This document shows positions 11,304 through 24,381 of a stretch of 64,000 nt of DNA, piece after piece; position 1 is the stretch's first letter; each line of letters starts with the position of its first letter. The translations under genes were made by a program, and so were the position numbers. Below the pieces are notes generated by a model. The model was not told where the DNA came from and did not search any database. It worked only from the letters and a program-made list of their open reading frames with translations. This stretch comes from Fomes fomentarius (taxonomy: Eukaryota > Basidiomycota > Agaricomycetes > Polyporales > Polyporaceae). The stretch covers positions 273,001 through 337,000 of the forward strand of contig JABYQN010000009.1 of the NCBI GenBank assembly GCA_022606135.1. Direction: 5' to 3'.

Positions 11304-11878
11304 TCACAGCTCAGCACGTACACTAGCGCCCCACCCGGCATAGGCGAGCGACGCATCCTTGAGGCGGCGGAGCGAGTCGGATACGCTCTGCTCGCGGCCG
11401 AAGAGGTAATATGCCGTACGAGCGTTCATGAGCGCCATGTGGTTCGGGAAGTAGAGCGTGACGCCGGTGAGGAGGAGACCGAGGAGGAGATACATCACCA
11501 CGACTACGAGCGGAAGGAGCGTGAGTGAGACGAAAGGCGATTCGCCGGTTGTCAGTGACGGGAAAAGAGGGGACGATCAAAGTGGAAAAAGGTGAGGAGA
11601 AGACACTCACGAACGAGGAACTTCTCCCAAGGCTCCAACATGCTCAGCGCAAACGTGACCTCAACCCAGACCCTCCTCCTCCACAAGAACTTGCCCAGGA
11701 AGGAGCGTGGGGGCCGGTACGGCAGCTGGAGCCCAAAGAGGACCTGCATGAGCGTCGGCTCGCGCTTCCACTCGGCGTACGACATCGCTGCGGTGTGGTA
11801 GGCTGGGTCTGTGATGGACGCGGACGAGGATGTAGACGGAAGCTGGGACAGAGACGCGGTCGATGTGGAGGACGGCAT
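11304..11878 (-). CDS. Small subunit of serine palmitoyltransferase (ssSPT/Tsc3-like)
   Basis: Two exons (11611-11878 and 11304-11503) with a 107-bp GTGAGT...TAG intron give 155 residues. The core FALSMLEPWEKFLVLVVMYL and the following LTGVTLYFPNHMALMN match the animal SPTSSA pattern (ALYMLEPWER, then a single membrane helix and F-P-x-H). This is a strong family signature. Such subunits bind the large serine palmitoyltransferase dimer in the ER membrane, stimulate it and tune acyl-CoA choice in sphingoid-base synthesis. Compared with the roughly 70-residue animal protein, this one has an N-terminal extension of about 70 residues (Ser/Thr-rich, then a basic segment) and a C-terminal tail of about 35. 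The extensions may be fungal-specific regulatory regions (inference). Confidence 0.85.
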
Positions 11879-12398
11879 AGTGCGTTCACGGGTTGGACTG
11901 TGTGTTGCGGAATAGGAGGGCTAAGATGCAAACGGGTGAGTTTGCACGCTCAGGCTCAGTCGACTCTTGAGGTAGCGTGAATGTGAATAGGGTCGTGAGG
12001 TCGTAGGCAGTTGACACTGGTCACAACACCGTCTAATTGAGCGAGTTGGCCGGACAACAGTCGAACAGTGTCTGGCAGATAGCCAAGAGCTGGTGTCCAG
12101 CGAGTGGGAGAGGGCAACAACGATGAGCTGTGAATACAAATATTGTGTGCTTGTAGCGCGAGACGAGCCCGCCCCAGGGGCGCTTCCCCGACAGATCCAT
12201 CGGGCCTCTCACTGTCTCAGGGCTGTGCTACGAGAGCAATCTTGCTAGCTAAGTACATGTACCTCCCGCTTCGTGTGATCTTACAATCTAGTGTCCATGT
12301 CCATCAATCCAAGTCTTTGGTACAGGTGGATGAGACTCAGTTGCCTTTGCTTTTGCGCTCACAGCAACCATTACTATACTACTCCGCTGAGTGAGCCG
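11879..12398. other. Promoter region of the ssSPT gene
   Basis: About 520 bases between two tandem minus-strand genes. It holds the presumed ssSPT promoter and the 3' UTR of the P-loop kinase. No further gene is seen. Confidence 0.3.
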
Positions 12399-13273
12399 TC
12401 AGCCGTCAACGGCGATATGGGGACGGTCCGCATCGACCATGGTACGCACAGCTCGCTTCCGATCAACAAGTTGCGTACCCCACCCACCAACCCGCCTGCG
12501 CTTTTCACCGACGTGAACGCCTTCTGAGCAGTATTTCTCGGCTTCACGTCTTCGCACTGGCCCGTGACGACTGAGGCAGCTGTGGCAGGAAATACGCATG
12601 AGTGTGTTTCATCGAACACCGCCTGAAGAGCGGTGGTATGAGCTTCAGGCCCACGTCTACTCACCACCAAACCATGCTTTCGCGAGACAAAAATACCTGT
12701 TGCACTGCCTCCTCACATCCTGGACTGCATGGCGGAGCGAGCTTGAGCATGCGCAACACCGTTCTCCAGCACAGGCGGGGAAAGTAGAGCGCCAAGGGCG
12801 GATCAAGCCCTGCGCAACGGTCAGGCATTCGTGGACAAAGCATTGACGAGAACTACTCACATATTACATCTGTGGCCTCTTCGGAAACCATACCGCCAAC
12901 TGTAGACATGCAATTCCCGTCCACAACCCACCCTCGTGGATCCTGGTCCAATGCGGCGCGAACTAGCATGCGGAACTCTTCGCGTGGCCGCTTCTGCCAT
13001 CCAGGACACCAACGCAGTGTGTCCAAGGTAATACACGGCACGTTCAGGATCTCAGCGAGTTCACGCGCGAGCGTAGACTGTATGTACGTCGAACTCTCAG
13101 CCTAGTTAGGATCGTTATCCACTGACCTTTCCTGTACCTGCGTCAAGACGTGTTACCAGAGGCAAGTATGAGTGCTCGGTCGCACCAAGATGAAATATAG
13201 GAGGTTTACCGCTGTTACCAACAATGTGAATTCTGTATCTCCCCCCTTTCGCACCTAGCAACGGCGGTATCAT
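12399..13273 (-). CDS. P-loop nucleoside/nucleotide kinase-like protein (FlaR/adenylate-kinase-like)
   Basis: Five short exons assemble cleanly. The Walker A motif GNSGTGKST is itself split by two introns: GNSG, then GTGK, then STLARELAEIL after a TACATACAG acceptor. Next come ITLDTLRW, RGWVVDGNCMST, ATDVIWLDPP (the W codon is formed across a splice), LCWRTVLRMLKLAPP, a CLSRHGPVRRRE segment and a GWGTQL tail ending at 12399. The order of Walker A, LDxLxW, VxDGNY-like and LDPPL elements is that of the bacterial FlaR/topology-modulation P-loop kinases and their fungal relatives. The substrate is unknown. The start chosen is the ATG at 13271-13273; an in-frame ATG about 25 codons upstream is also possible. 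The gene is divergent from USB1. Confidence 0.75.
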
Positions 13274-13702
13274 CGTCGCGAGATTGAGTCGGTCTCCCAG
13301 TTTAATGATGAGAGATATTCCAGAGGTTACTATCGTTGTATTCATATTCATACCATGGTATTCAAGTTGAGTCTGAGTTCTGAGTTGAGTCAAGATTGGT
13401 TCGTTCGGAGCCGTGTCCAGCGCCTATAGCCCGAATTGCGCATTCGACTCCGCCTCATGGCATTCGTAAGGCGGCATGTTTCTTCATCATACGTTCAGCT
13501 GCATCTCAACCAATAATGCATCATTGATGGGATCAATACGGTACCATACCGCCTGTTTGTTTCAATGACATCGCCACGTATCGTCATTGCTGGAATATGA
13601 GCACTCAGGTTCAATGGCAACAGTGGCTGTGAACCACGCCGGACCGCGAACCTTCTCCTGAACCACCACGATCTAATCTCAAAAGTGCGGCATTCAGCAA
13701 CC
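13274..13702. promoter_or_regulatory. Divergent intergenic region (P-loop kinase / USB1)
   Basis: About 430 bases separate the two oppositely directed starts, so the stretch must contain both promoters. No specific element can be named with confidence. Confidence 0.35.
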
Positions 13703-14845
13703 ATGAAGGGAGCAACACTGGTGGAATACTCAAGCTCTGACGAGGACGGAGATCAGGAGCATCCTCCTCCCTTAATCAAGAAGAGGTAGTTCCCGACGCC
13801 CATTTGAGCTGCTTCCAGGACTGAAGCCTTAGTTCGTCACCCATCGATACAGGAAGCTCCCATCTCTGGCTGAACATCTCGTCCCTCGGACCCCAGCTGA
13901 TAATCCAGCGTTACATCAAGGGCGTCGCAGAACGACGCCACACGTTGATGGCCAGTTTGCGGCCTACGTGTACGTACCCGTGCCCGTATCAAAGCAGTCT
14001 AGGCTCTTCCGGCTGGTCAAAAGAATATTCATGTCTGCCAAAGAGGACATACCAAGTCTGCATCCTATTGCTTTTGTGACAGACGAGTCCCCTGAGCCAG
14101 ACAAGCTGCGGGTCGAGTTGGATAACGAAACCGTGGAACTACACATCTCCCTAACTCGACCGACATACCTACGAGCTCACCAGCGGCAAGAGTTCCGACG
14201 CGCTGTTCAAGCTGTAGCTAGGGCAAAACAGAAGTAGGTCCTTTTCTGGGTAAATGTGGCTGATTATGTTACTCAGTCGATCATTAGGTTCTCCGCATCC
14301 TTCGCAACTATAACCGAACTCACGAATGATGAACGCACGCGTACCTTCCTAACGCTCGAGATAGGTGCTGGACATGATGACGTGAGAGTAACTTCCACCT
14401 TTGCGGAGCCCCTTAACCAAGCTACATGCAGCTCAAATCACTGTCCAACGCTTTGGGGCCGACTCTGCGGTCCCTTCGACAAAAGGAGTTCTACGAGGAC
14501 GCGCGCTTCCACGTGTCGATCGCCTGGGCTCTGCTAGATGGCGCTCAGGATCTCCCTCCTGTTTCAACCGCCCCCGAGTCCCATTCTACAGTGTCTCATG
14601 CATCCAGTACTCACAATGAGCTCTCAGATCTAACTTTGGGGGCAGCTGGATCAACATCGGATAACTCGCCTCCTCAATCTTCGATGGCCACTACTTTCCC
14701 TACTATCCCAAGCTTCCCCGCGTCGCTCATACCTCGCTTGCAGAGAGACTTCAGCCGCGAGCTGGTTAGCGTGGGAAGCTTTGAGGCGGACGAAGTGCAC
14801 GTTCGGATAGGGAAAGAGGTGAAGAAGTGGAACTTACTGCCATAG
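13703..14845 (+). CDS. USB1: U6 snRNA 3'-phosphodiesterase USB1/Mpn1
   Basis: The reconstructed exons begin MKGATLVEYSSSDEDGD. A GTAGTT...ACAG intron leads to KLPSLAEHL, then YVYVPVP, the first catalytic HxS motif LHISLTRP, a K-F-S-A junction, LTLEIGAGHDD and LKSLSNALGPTL (acceptor TGCAG). The second catalytic motif is FHVSIAWALL and the end is VHVRIGKEVKKWNLLP. Two HxS/T motifs are the signature of the 2H phosphoesterase fold, and the conserved C-terminal VHVxIG element matches USB1. The enzyme trims the oligo(U) tail of U6 snRNA in the nucleus. A Ser/Pro-rich insert of about 60 residues lies after the second motif. The 3' end lies 147 bases from the convergent end of DNA2. Confidence 0.9.
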
Positions 14846-14991
14846 ACCATCGATAGGGAAGACGATTTCTTTGTGTATCCACAAGGATGGATAGATCGAA
14901 CGAGAGTGACACAGATATGCTACAGATACTACGATGGGGATCATACAAACGACTATGCGGTACATCTATACAAGGCCTATGGAACCCAAGC

Positions 14992-17900
14992 TCATTTCTG
15001 ATCATTCAGAACATCCCTGAGGAGTGGCCTCCCTCTCGATATGCTCTCCTCCGTCGCCGACACGCTCTTGATCCGCTTCGCCTTGTCTGTACATCCCCGT
15101 TTTCCGAGACCAAACAAGTCTTCCGCCATCTCCCCGGCCGATCGCTTCTTCGGAGTCGCTCCACCGAAATCGTGGTCAAGATGCGCGTTCGGTGGGAGCG
15201 AGAGCATCCAACCTTGGCGATCCATGAGTCCGAAGAATTCACGGAGCAGAGGGGCTTTGTTGAGTGTCTTCCGTGAGCCAAAGATGATCAGCTTCGATCG
15301 TGCTCGCGTGAACGCGACATTCATCCGTCGCCAGTCCTTTACGAGATCACCGATCTGTGCGAGGGTCAGACATCAGAGTGACAAAGCACAACGGAATGCA
15401 CACGTACCAAACCATCGTCGTTAGACCGTACGAGCGAGATAATGATGCATTCCTTGTCCCGTCCTTGGCTGCGGTCGGCAGTTAGCATCTCGATGCCCTT
15501 TCGCTCGTGCAAAAGGTAGCCGAGGAGCTTGAGCTGTTGGCGGTAGAGGGATATGACACCGATCTGTTGCTCCTCAATGCCGCAGCCTAGCAGGCACTCC
15601 GTCGTTTGATAGACGAGGCGGGCCTCGACCTCGTTCTGAACGAGGTCACCTACTCGTGAGTCTCGAGCGGGAACATTATCCGTGTCGACGAAGACAGCCT
15701 TGCAGCTACATCCGTCGTCATGAACCTACAAATTTGCAACCTAGGGGGAAGATAACGGGCGCACCTCTCGTCCATCAACTTGTTGATCCAGCACCTCTCG
15801 TCTCGACAAGCTGAGCGCGTGTGCAAAGTCCGCAAGAACTTCTCGTCCGGAAGCGTCAAGCATCTCGATGCGACCGCGTCGGACCCACACTTGAGCCGAT
15901 CGCTGTATATCAGCTTGTTCGACAGCAGCATGATGTCAGAGTTCATGCGATACTGGTGCGTGAGGTCTACCACAGCTTCAGGGTGCGCATCGGACAGTCT
16001 TCGGAAGAGCGACACATCCAAGCCGCCCTTGCGCGCCATGGGGTTCCGCACCTAGAGATGCGATCAGAAGACCATAGATGTGGAGAATATGGCGCAACAT
16101 ACCAGAGGAGGTAGCTGGAAATGGTCACCGACCAGGACGAATCGCTCGGCAAATCGCAATGGACCCAGGCAGGTCGGCAGAGTGATCTGCGACGCCTCGT
16201 CGACGAGGCAATAGTCAAATGTTCGTCTCGAGAACAGGGGACTATGGGCATGGACGAAGTGTTCAATATGTTGTTGCTGGCGCAAGACAAGTCGCTGACT
16301 CCACTCACTGATCCACGGATAGGCAAGTGGTTGCTACCACCGGTGGTGACATCACTTGGTGCTCTAGCTGTTGGATGTTCTTAGCGAGTGGACGAGCTGC
16401 CAACGTGTACTTCTGCACATGGGGATGTATCTACCAGGGGGGTCAGTGACCTATCCGGGGAGCAAAGAGAGAGGGCACACACCTTGTCTAGATTACCCAA
16501 GCGCAGGATGTCGAAGTCCACGTCGTTCAACTTAAGGAGAATCGTGTCCACAGCCGAATGCGTGTATGACGACAGGAGAACCGTTTTCCCTGCTTTGACA
16601 AGTTCGATGATAATCGCCGCAATGACAGTGGTCTTCCCCGTCCCGGGCATTCCCAAGATGAGTGCGTAATCCTCCGCGCGCAAGACAGTTCGCACGGCCA
16701 ACCGTTGATCCTTGTTGAGGTGGTCAAGCGTGCTCGCTGTGTGCGCAACAAGACTGTCTTCTATAAATCGCGGCCTTGTCAAGTCGACCACGAGTTCAAG
16801 TCGTCGAGAATCAACCCCGGAGTAAAACAGTTGCGCTAGGTTGTCCCGGATACGTGCCATGCCGCCGAAGAGCTCATCCTTGTCGATGCGGAAGATGACC
16901 CTATCCATGAAACGCTCTCGCCTACCACGCAGCCGGTCTTGGATCATCTCCTCGTCCAGCTCGTGATCGACTCCAAGCACCACTGAGTCGGGGGCAAGCT
17001 CGATGATGAATCCTCGTGCGAGCGCCAGCAGACCCGGTTCGACAGAGACAACCACGGCATCGCCGACGCCCATGTGCCCGCTAAGGAGAGATGGGGCTCC
17101 CGAACCCGCCCTGACGAATCGATATGTTGACTGGTGAATTCTACCCTCCTTCTGAGAGGTGGGCTTCATGACGCTTGGGGGCCGATAGGAGAGATCTATC
17201 GCCATGCCGCTAAAGCAACGTCCCTTCTCTTCGCGATCAACGGCTGACATCGTCCAGAGTTCCTTGCGGAACCGGACAAGGTCCTTCTCCTCCAAAGAGA
17301 TGAGTGCCTCCCACTTCTTGAAGAATGCGGCTTGCGAGGCACTGAGATGACCCGTCTTGAGGGCATAGATGTCAGCGATATCTGAAGTCGTATCTTCTAT
17401 GCTCTCGACAGCCTAAGAAGACCGCGTGTGAGCAAGAATGCACGCCGAGTCGCTGACAATACGAATACGACGTACCCTCCGGAACAGCATGCACGTATCT
17501 AGTGCATAGCACTTGCCACATATCCTAACATCGTCGATGGTTGGAGGCAAAAAGGATTCCAGATCCTCGAGCGAGATCGTTTCGGTGTCTCCTGCATTTT
17601 CCGAGGTGGAAACTGCACCCTTTGCCCGTATTCTGCTCATCATGTGCCCCGCCATTTCGTTGCGCGCGACCAGAAGCGCTCTGAGCTCATTTCTGGCTGC
17701 AGGGACTCGCACAACCTCCTCACTCCGGGTATAGTACAGCAAGCCGCTAGGAATCTCCGTACCATACCGCTCGCCCATGAGGAGAGTATAGAGCATGGTC
17801 TGTGCGCGATGTTCCATCCCTGCCACCGCCCGTCCGGTCTTGATCTCGAAGGGTGTAGGCGTCGCGGTCTGCTTGAACTTGGGTGCAGCACGATGGAATG

Positions 17901-19232
17901 GGGTGCTAGCATCGTCGACCTCGTGCACGACAGCCTCGACGGAGGCATCCAACTTTCCCTTTAGTCCATAGCTTGGAGACCAGATGTCTTCCTCGATGTC
18001 GTAGAGTTGCGAGATCGCCAGAAGGGAGTTTTCACCTCGTGCTGATCTGGTATTGGTAAGGACCGCCTCGGGCTACAGATTTTGTATTAGCGCGCGAAGA
18101 TAAGGAGTAGAAGGAACTGATACCTTGGGAGACTCGGCAATATATTTCTCTGCAAACACCTTGAGTCCTTGAGCTCTCGCCTTGACCTCGATAGTGGCTT
18201 GGTCGACACCCATATCGATTCGCAAGAGCTCCCCAAGGCTGCGCTGGACTACCTCTGATATTTTATCACTAATGAATTTCTCATCCCATCGAGCCACACT
18301 CAGGCATGTCTGCATGACCTCGTGGAGCATGTTACCCCAGACAAGTGAGGGTGTGACATCGGAGCTCGAGCGAACCATAGCCGATAGAAGAGGCCTCCGA
18401 GAACATTGGGATGCGTTGGACAGAGACGTGGCGGTGATGAGGATGTCGGGGTGATGGATGAAGAAGTTGTGCTTCGCGCACACAGTGATCGACGGAACGG
18501 TGGAGTCCGGAGGCGTAGCCCATTCTCCGATCGCGTTGACAATATCGCCTATGAGAAAAGTCTCAATCCAACTTGTATCGGTCGTCCACACAGGCACTCA
18601 CCTATGCGAACATCAGCATGAGTCCAATCGTCACGTAGCATGACATGACGTCGCTCTTTGGTTGGAACTACTTCGACGTCCAATGTCTATTCAAGAGTTA
18701 ACGTAGCCTGTGCACCGAGCATCTCAGCCCACCTTTTCTAAACGGCCCTTGACAAAATCTTCCTTCACTGCCTTCACGACGCATCGAGTAGCAGACGAGG
18801 CTTTCGACCTGCCTTCCGAGATTGCGTACCTCGACCGCTAGTAGCAAAATCAATAATCCCTAGCATCACATATATTTCTCGTGTAAAATTCATTACCTTG
18901 GGTTTGATGGGACTGCTCTTGCGCGGTGTCATGAAATCAGAGTTCATGTCGTCCCAGTCCCAGTCCCCGGCGCCATCCATCAGGGCATCGAGATCTTCAT
19001 CGTGGGCGGAGTGGAGAGACCGTTCCGCCGCCGTTATCAAGTATCTAGTATCTGACGACTTTAGCGGGGAGTTTCGGACTCTCGCCGCACGGGCTGGTGT
19101 ACGTGGCGGGGGTATTGTGACGCGTGGGCGAGCTGGCGACGCGGGTTTGACACCAGCAGAGCTGTCCAGTTCGGAGAAGATGTCATCAAGGAGATTAGCC
19201 TCTTCATCTTGGGTGCGTGTTACAGGAGGCAT
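14992..19232 (-). CDS. DNA2: DNA replication ATP-dependent helicase/nuclease DNA2
   Basis: A multi-exon gene for a protein of about 1200 residues, starting [19 protein letters not shown]. The N-terminal region is disordered, with a [10 protein letters not shown] basic/Pro stretch. The RecB-like nuclease domain shows [11 protein letters not shown] (first Fe-S cysteine), [21 protein letters not shown] (catalytic Glu-Ile-Lys) and [10 protein letters not shown] (remaining cluster cysteines). The SF1B helicase part shows GMPGTGKTT (Walker A), [15 protein letters not shown] (motif II DEAS), [18 protein letters not shown] and [16 protein letters not shown] (motif VI). All motifs are intact. DNA2 acts in Okazaki-fragment processing and double-strand break resection in nucleus and mitochondria. 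The stop is at 14992. Confidence 0.95.
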
Positions 19233-19546
19233 AGGCTATGAAGAGGCGTTGGTGGTAGTGAAACAGCGTGTCGCGTTCGGCGCTTCAATCCAGACGCGAC
19301 CGCGTTCTTTGTACGTGTTGTAGTCTATGGGGCCAGTCACGTGATTGACGCGTCGAGGTCGACTAACAATGGGAATTAGATGATCCTGAACGATGCATCA
19401 TCCTAACTCCTGTGATTGCTAGTGAAGATAACGGAGTGCTTCCACGACAACAGGAGCACTAGTACACAGTGCATGACTACCGAAGAACAGTACAGAAACA
19501 ACATCCGGATCGCCTCATGATCCGTCCAAAAGAGGTTACAAGTCAA

Positions 19547-22500
19547 TCAACGAGACACCGGCATGATAGGGGAAACCATGACCATCCCGTTTGAAAGCGG
19601 CTCATAAGCGCGGAGCGCACAGACGCACCCACATCCCGTCGCACAATGAGCATTGTCGCGCGAACGCCAGCACCTCATGTGCGAGACATGGAGACATCTC
19701 GAACAAACGTGGTACAGACCTGTGGGAGGAGGTCAGTATTGCTGATCCACAACGGCGTCGGCACATCACGCTACCTTTGATCGTGAGGCGGCAGACAGAA
19801 CAACAGGTGGGTAGACGACTGCCACATTCGAGGCACACTGTCATAGACGGATTTTCTGGGTGTGCACAGTATCCACAGGGTCGAAGGTAGCCTGGGCACC
19901 GGTTTAGAACATCGCCTGTCTCATGGAACGTGTGGCAAGCGCTCACCTATGGGTGCAGAATACAAAGTCTCATCCGCGACGATATCCTCAGGGACGAGCC
20001 CCTGCACTTCATCCTCGACCAACTTCAGGAGCTCCGCGCGCTTCTCAGGCAATTGCCACGCAACGAGCATCTCCGCGTAAGCCAAAACATGAAAAATGAG
20101 CTGGCTCCGCATTTGTGGTGATAGGAACGTTCTAGCAATCGTTCCTCAGCCCAGCCGCTCATGATACTGGACGAAAAGGACAAGACTTACGGAGGGAGAT
20201 GGTCATCAACAGAGGGGTGGAATGATATGTGTCTCTTCTCGGACAAAGTCGACCTTCCGGAGAGCACCTGCGAGAACGTTGGTCGCCTCTTCGATCCCAG
20301 TGGGACGGCCCCTGTCAGTGCCTCATTCGATTCCCAGGAGGACTTCGCGATGGGCGAGTTCGACGCCTGCCTACCGGAGTCGCGCTTGATGATCGCACGT
20401 CGATTCCCCAAGGAACTCCCCTGTTTGGAAATTTCGGGAGTTCCGGTCGCTCTTACCCCTATGTTGGATATCCATGAGGAGCGAGTCAACCGAATGTGAA
20501 ACCCTGACATACCAGAGACCAATTGCCGCATGCTACTTGCATTGAACAGACTAGACCAGGAACCTTTCGATGACGGCGAGTTGAGTGCAGTAGCATTACC
20601 ACCAGGAGTGTGCGTCGGGGTAGATGAGTTAGAAGGAGGAGGGGAGAACGGGCTATCCTGTCGGTTTAGCTGTCGTCTAGGGTCGAAGTACTCCAGGTTG
20701 ATCCTTCGCGGCGCGGCAAACGCATCAGGAGATGGTGACGTAGTGGGAACATCGCTCTTGATTCTCGACCGCTCGGACTCTAACCAGTACCGACTGATTA
20801 TGACCTGCTGATGAATCGAAGAATGGACTGCGGGCATACCGTGTGGGAAGGACTTTAGCAACAGGACGGAGATAAACACGAGCATTTGAATGTCCTTGTC
20901 ACCCAGCAGTTCCTCGTACCTGTAGCCAGACAACGTATGAGCACGCCCGTGTCATGCTGAGGCAGGACAACAAGAACTTACAACTTGGTGGCAAGGACAG
21001 CGAGCAATGGATCAACCCCTCCACGTACAAGCAAGACATTCTGGTCCGACCGCCTGCTCGCCAACACATGCAACGTCCTGAACACCCTCTCATGATCACT
21101 CCGACCAAGCAGCCTCGCCACGCTAGCGTTCGTCTTGCATATGTCCGCGAAATCGCGCCCTTGCAGCACGTACCGGACCGCCGCCTCCGTGTCCGGTATT
21201 CCAAGCACGCCCTCCGTGCTCTTGATGTATACGCTACTTCGCCGGGTCGACAGCAGAGCGTAGTTTTCGTCGACCTGCCGCGAGTTCTCTGAGACACGCC
21301 GCGGCTTGCTGAAGGACGTGGGATGGGGGTGTGGGTGCCGCGAGAAGGTGAACAGGTTGTCCATGATTCGCAGGACGTTGTTCGAGTTGCTGCCGTCCTC
21401 ACCGCGTTTACGCTCGACTGACCCTGGTTCACGATCTTGGGCAGCGGAGCTTAGCAGTTTGACCGCATCAGAAAGTAAGGCTGGAGATTGGAACAGGCGA
21501 GGGGCAGAATCTGGGGCTCGGGAGGCAACAGATGGGGACATGGAGATCTCGCGGAGAGGGTTGCGTACGATACGTGGAGGTGCTCGGAAGAAGCACACCA
21601 GTTGACCTAATTGCTCATCAGCTCGATACCATGACCATTCACTAGCACTCGCACCGTTCACGCCGAACACTCCCTGCGAAGTTCGCGGCTCAGCCAGGTT
21701 CTTATCGCCTCGTAATGCCAATGATGCAGGGTCCCCACGCCGAGCAGTAGGTGCCTCATCTTCAGACGAAGACTCCGAGTCGATAGCCGCATGGTGCCCG
21801 CTATCCTCTTTCTGGTCGCCGAAGAGCAAGAACCGCAGGCACTTCTCCAGACACGGCCTTTCCTTTTCTCGCATATCTCGCAACCTCCCTAGGATGAATG
21901 CGCGTTGCTTAATGGCTATCAGTGGAGTGCGCTCAAGCTCAACTGTCGGAATTCCGTCAGGATAGCTGGCTTGTGGGTATTCTCGCGGGAAGGTGAAGGT
22001 GATTCGCAGGAACACAGACGTCGACTCGCCCCAGGGTCCTTGCAGACCGAACGTGCATGTCCGTTTTTTGAAATCGGCCTGCATCGCGTATGCATTAGCC
22101 CTCCGGTACACATAGATTCATGAGATTGCATGCCTTTTCAAGCTTCAACTTCGGTGAGTTGAGCTTGCTCACGACTGAGGTGATCCTACGGCAGAATCAG
22201 TGACCTATGACTAAGTCGTAACAACAAAATCACTCACTCCTCCTGTAAAGTAGGGGCAGGGTCTGCAAACTGCTCTTCCGTATGATCCCTGCTCATACTC
22301 CGTTCCCGCGTTCTCGAGTACGCCTGAGACGTCGAGCGTTCATACAAAGACGGCGGGCGAGACCTCGATCCGATCCTCGACACGTCCCCACTATCGCCTC
22401 CGCTGCCAGGACCAGAGCTTCCGTCGCGCGGTCCGCCGACCTTGACATTCGACAGCCACTGGAACGTCGTGATTTGCGCAGACCGTCCTCCTGCGAATGG

Positions 22501-24381
22501 TCCACGACTCATCGTCCCTATGTTCCCGCTGTCCTTCACGCTCGTGGCCATTGCAGGTACGAAGACCGGTCGAGAGCGCGCGACCTCAGTCTTGTCATCG
22601 CGCGGGACTTCAGTGGTTTTCTTGCGTCCTGTCGACGGGCGCGGCGCGAATCGCACAGGACGGTGAGGTGGTGGGGCTCGTACTTCGGCGAGGATACCGC
22701 GGAAGCCAATCGGTGCTGACAGCGTCGGAGGGAGGTCATTTCCGATCGGCGGGTTGCTGAAGGAGATCTTGCTCTCTCTACGGTTTGGCGGTGCAGTCAT
22801 TGTACGAGTAGGCGTCGTGCCGGCTCTCTGTCCAAATATGCATATTCAGAGCGTGGTCATCGTGTAGGGTGAGACATTGCTCACCTGGATCATGTCGGTG
22901 TCGACCGGCCAGAATCGAAGAGTCTTGTCCTTCGACCAAGTGATGAGCTGGAACTCCGAATTATCTGCGGAGCTTGATGACTCTGGTCCACACTTGCAGG
23001 TAATGCTCAGGCTCACCATCCCCGCCTCTTCTCCACACGAACTCCTTAACAACATCCGCATGACCCTCAAACTTTTCGATAGGCAACGTTGGGTCTTCGT
23101 GAGCATACATCTCCAAGGCCGTCTCTCCTCTCTGCGGCAGACTTAAGACGCCTTGTCCGAATGGCAGGTCTCGTGCACGCCATACAGGATACGACGTGTT
23201 AATGACGATGTTCGGCTGCGCACTTTGCGTATCCCAGATTTTGATCGTCTTGTCCAGTGAGCATGTAACAAGCTCGTTGCGCCTGTCGTGAGCCCAGTCG
23301 ATACCGTAGATCTTCGCGCCATGTGCTATAATGCGTTGAATGGGCAGCGATCCTTTCTGAAAGACTGGTGTTACGAACGCATGGCGCGAATAAAGTGCAA
23401 CTTACACGCCTGTCCCAGATGAGGACTTCATTAGAGTGTGAGGACGCTAATATGTTGCCGTCTAGTCGATTCCACTTGACCTGTGTCCCACCAGCTAGGG
23501 TTGTAGCATCAGATTAGAAGAGCATGTTGATAATACCCATGTACTCACGGCCAAATGCACAAAGGCCTGAGTGACATGATGTTAGTGTATAGAAAGGAAG
23601 TGATGGCTTGGGGCGTCTCACCCATGATCGGCTTTTGGACTGTCCTGAGGTCCCAGGCCCACTGCCATGAATCAATCCCAGTACTGATAACTATATCTGG
23701 CTCGATAGTATGCCAGTTGATGTCTGTGATTGCGCGATAATGAGAGCGAAGTACATGCTCAATGGACGTTCTTCCACCAAGTAGGAGATTCCAAATGAGA
23801 CTGGACGCAAGATTATCATATTTAAATGTATGTCTTTCATGTTCCAATGAACTCACAGTTTCTCGCTTGAGGTGGAGACGATGTACTCGCTGCGAGATAG
23901 GTGGGGATTCCATTGAACATCGGCGACATCCCAAGTGCCTCCTTGAGGCAGAAAGCTAGTCTCACCATATGAGACACCACCCTAGGTACACACAAAAAAA
24001 GCTCACCGAGGAATGTGTAGGGGAGTCTCCAAGTCTATGATGAACAAGCCCTGCCGGCTACATGAAATATGAGCGACATGAGCCGTGCGATGCTATGTGA
24101 CGTACGCAGCGAGCACCACGTCTCTGTTGTCTGGACTGATGCTCATCTGTACGCCATGCCGCCATTCGCCGCTCATGAGCCTCAGCCTGACGCATTACAC
24201 GGGAGAAACGTACGTTGCCGACCGCGTCACCCATGAGCCCCTTCATGCCGATCTGCAAACTTCGCTTGAGGTTTGTGCCATCCTCTGGGGAGGGAGGTTC
24301 GACATCTGGCCGAATGGTCGTCGCCTCTGAGGCGGGCATTCCTGGAAAGGGCCCGAGTCCCATGTCATAACGCTCCTCCAT
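19547..24381 (-). CDS. WDR59: SEA/GATOR2 complex subunit WDR59 (Mtc5/Sea3)
   Basis: The start is the ATG at 24379-24381 (MEERYDMGLGPFPGMP), followed by MKGLMGDAVGN, the usual opening of the beta-propeller. The WD repeats include SLIWNLLLGG and SHYRAITDINWH with VISTGIDSWQWAWDLRT. An RWD domain follows (RTCTFGLQGPWGE, LRITFTFPREYPQASYP), then long low-complexity segments. The C-terminal RING-like zinc domain is CSVCRLTIKG joined by a GTAGCG...CACAG intron to LYHVCSRCLHVSHMRCW and CATGCGCVCA, ending at 19547. WDR59 belongs to the SEACAT/GATOR2 subcomplex, which antagonises SEACIT/GATOR1 and so supports TORC1 activity at the vacuole. Motif order and length fit the family, although exact exon borders in the propeller were not all traced. 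Confidence 0.9.
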
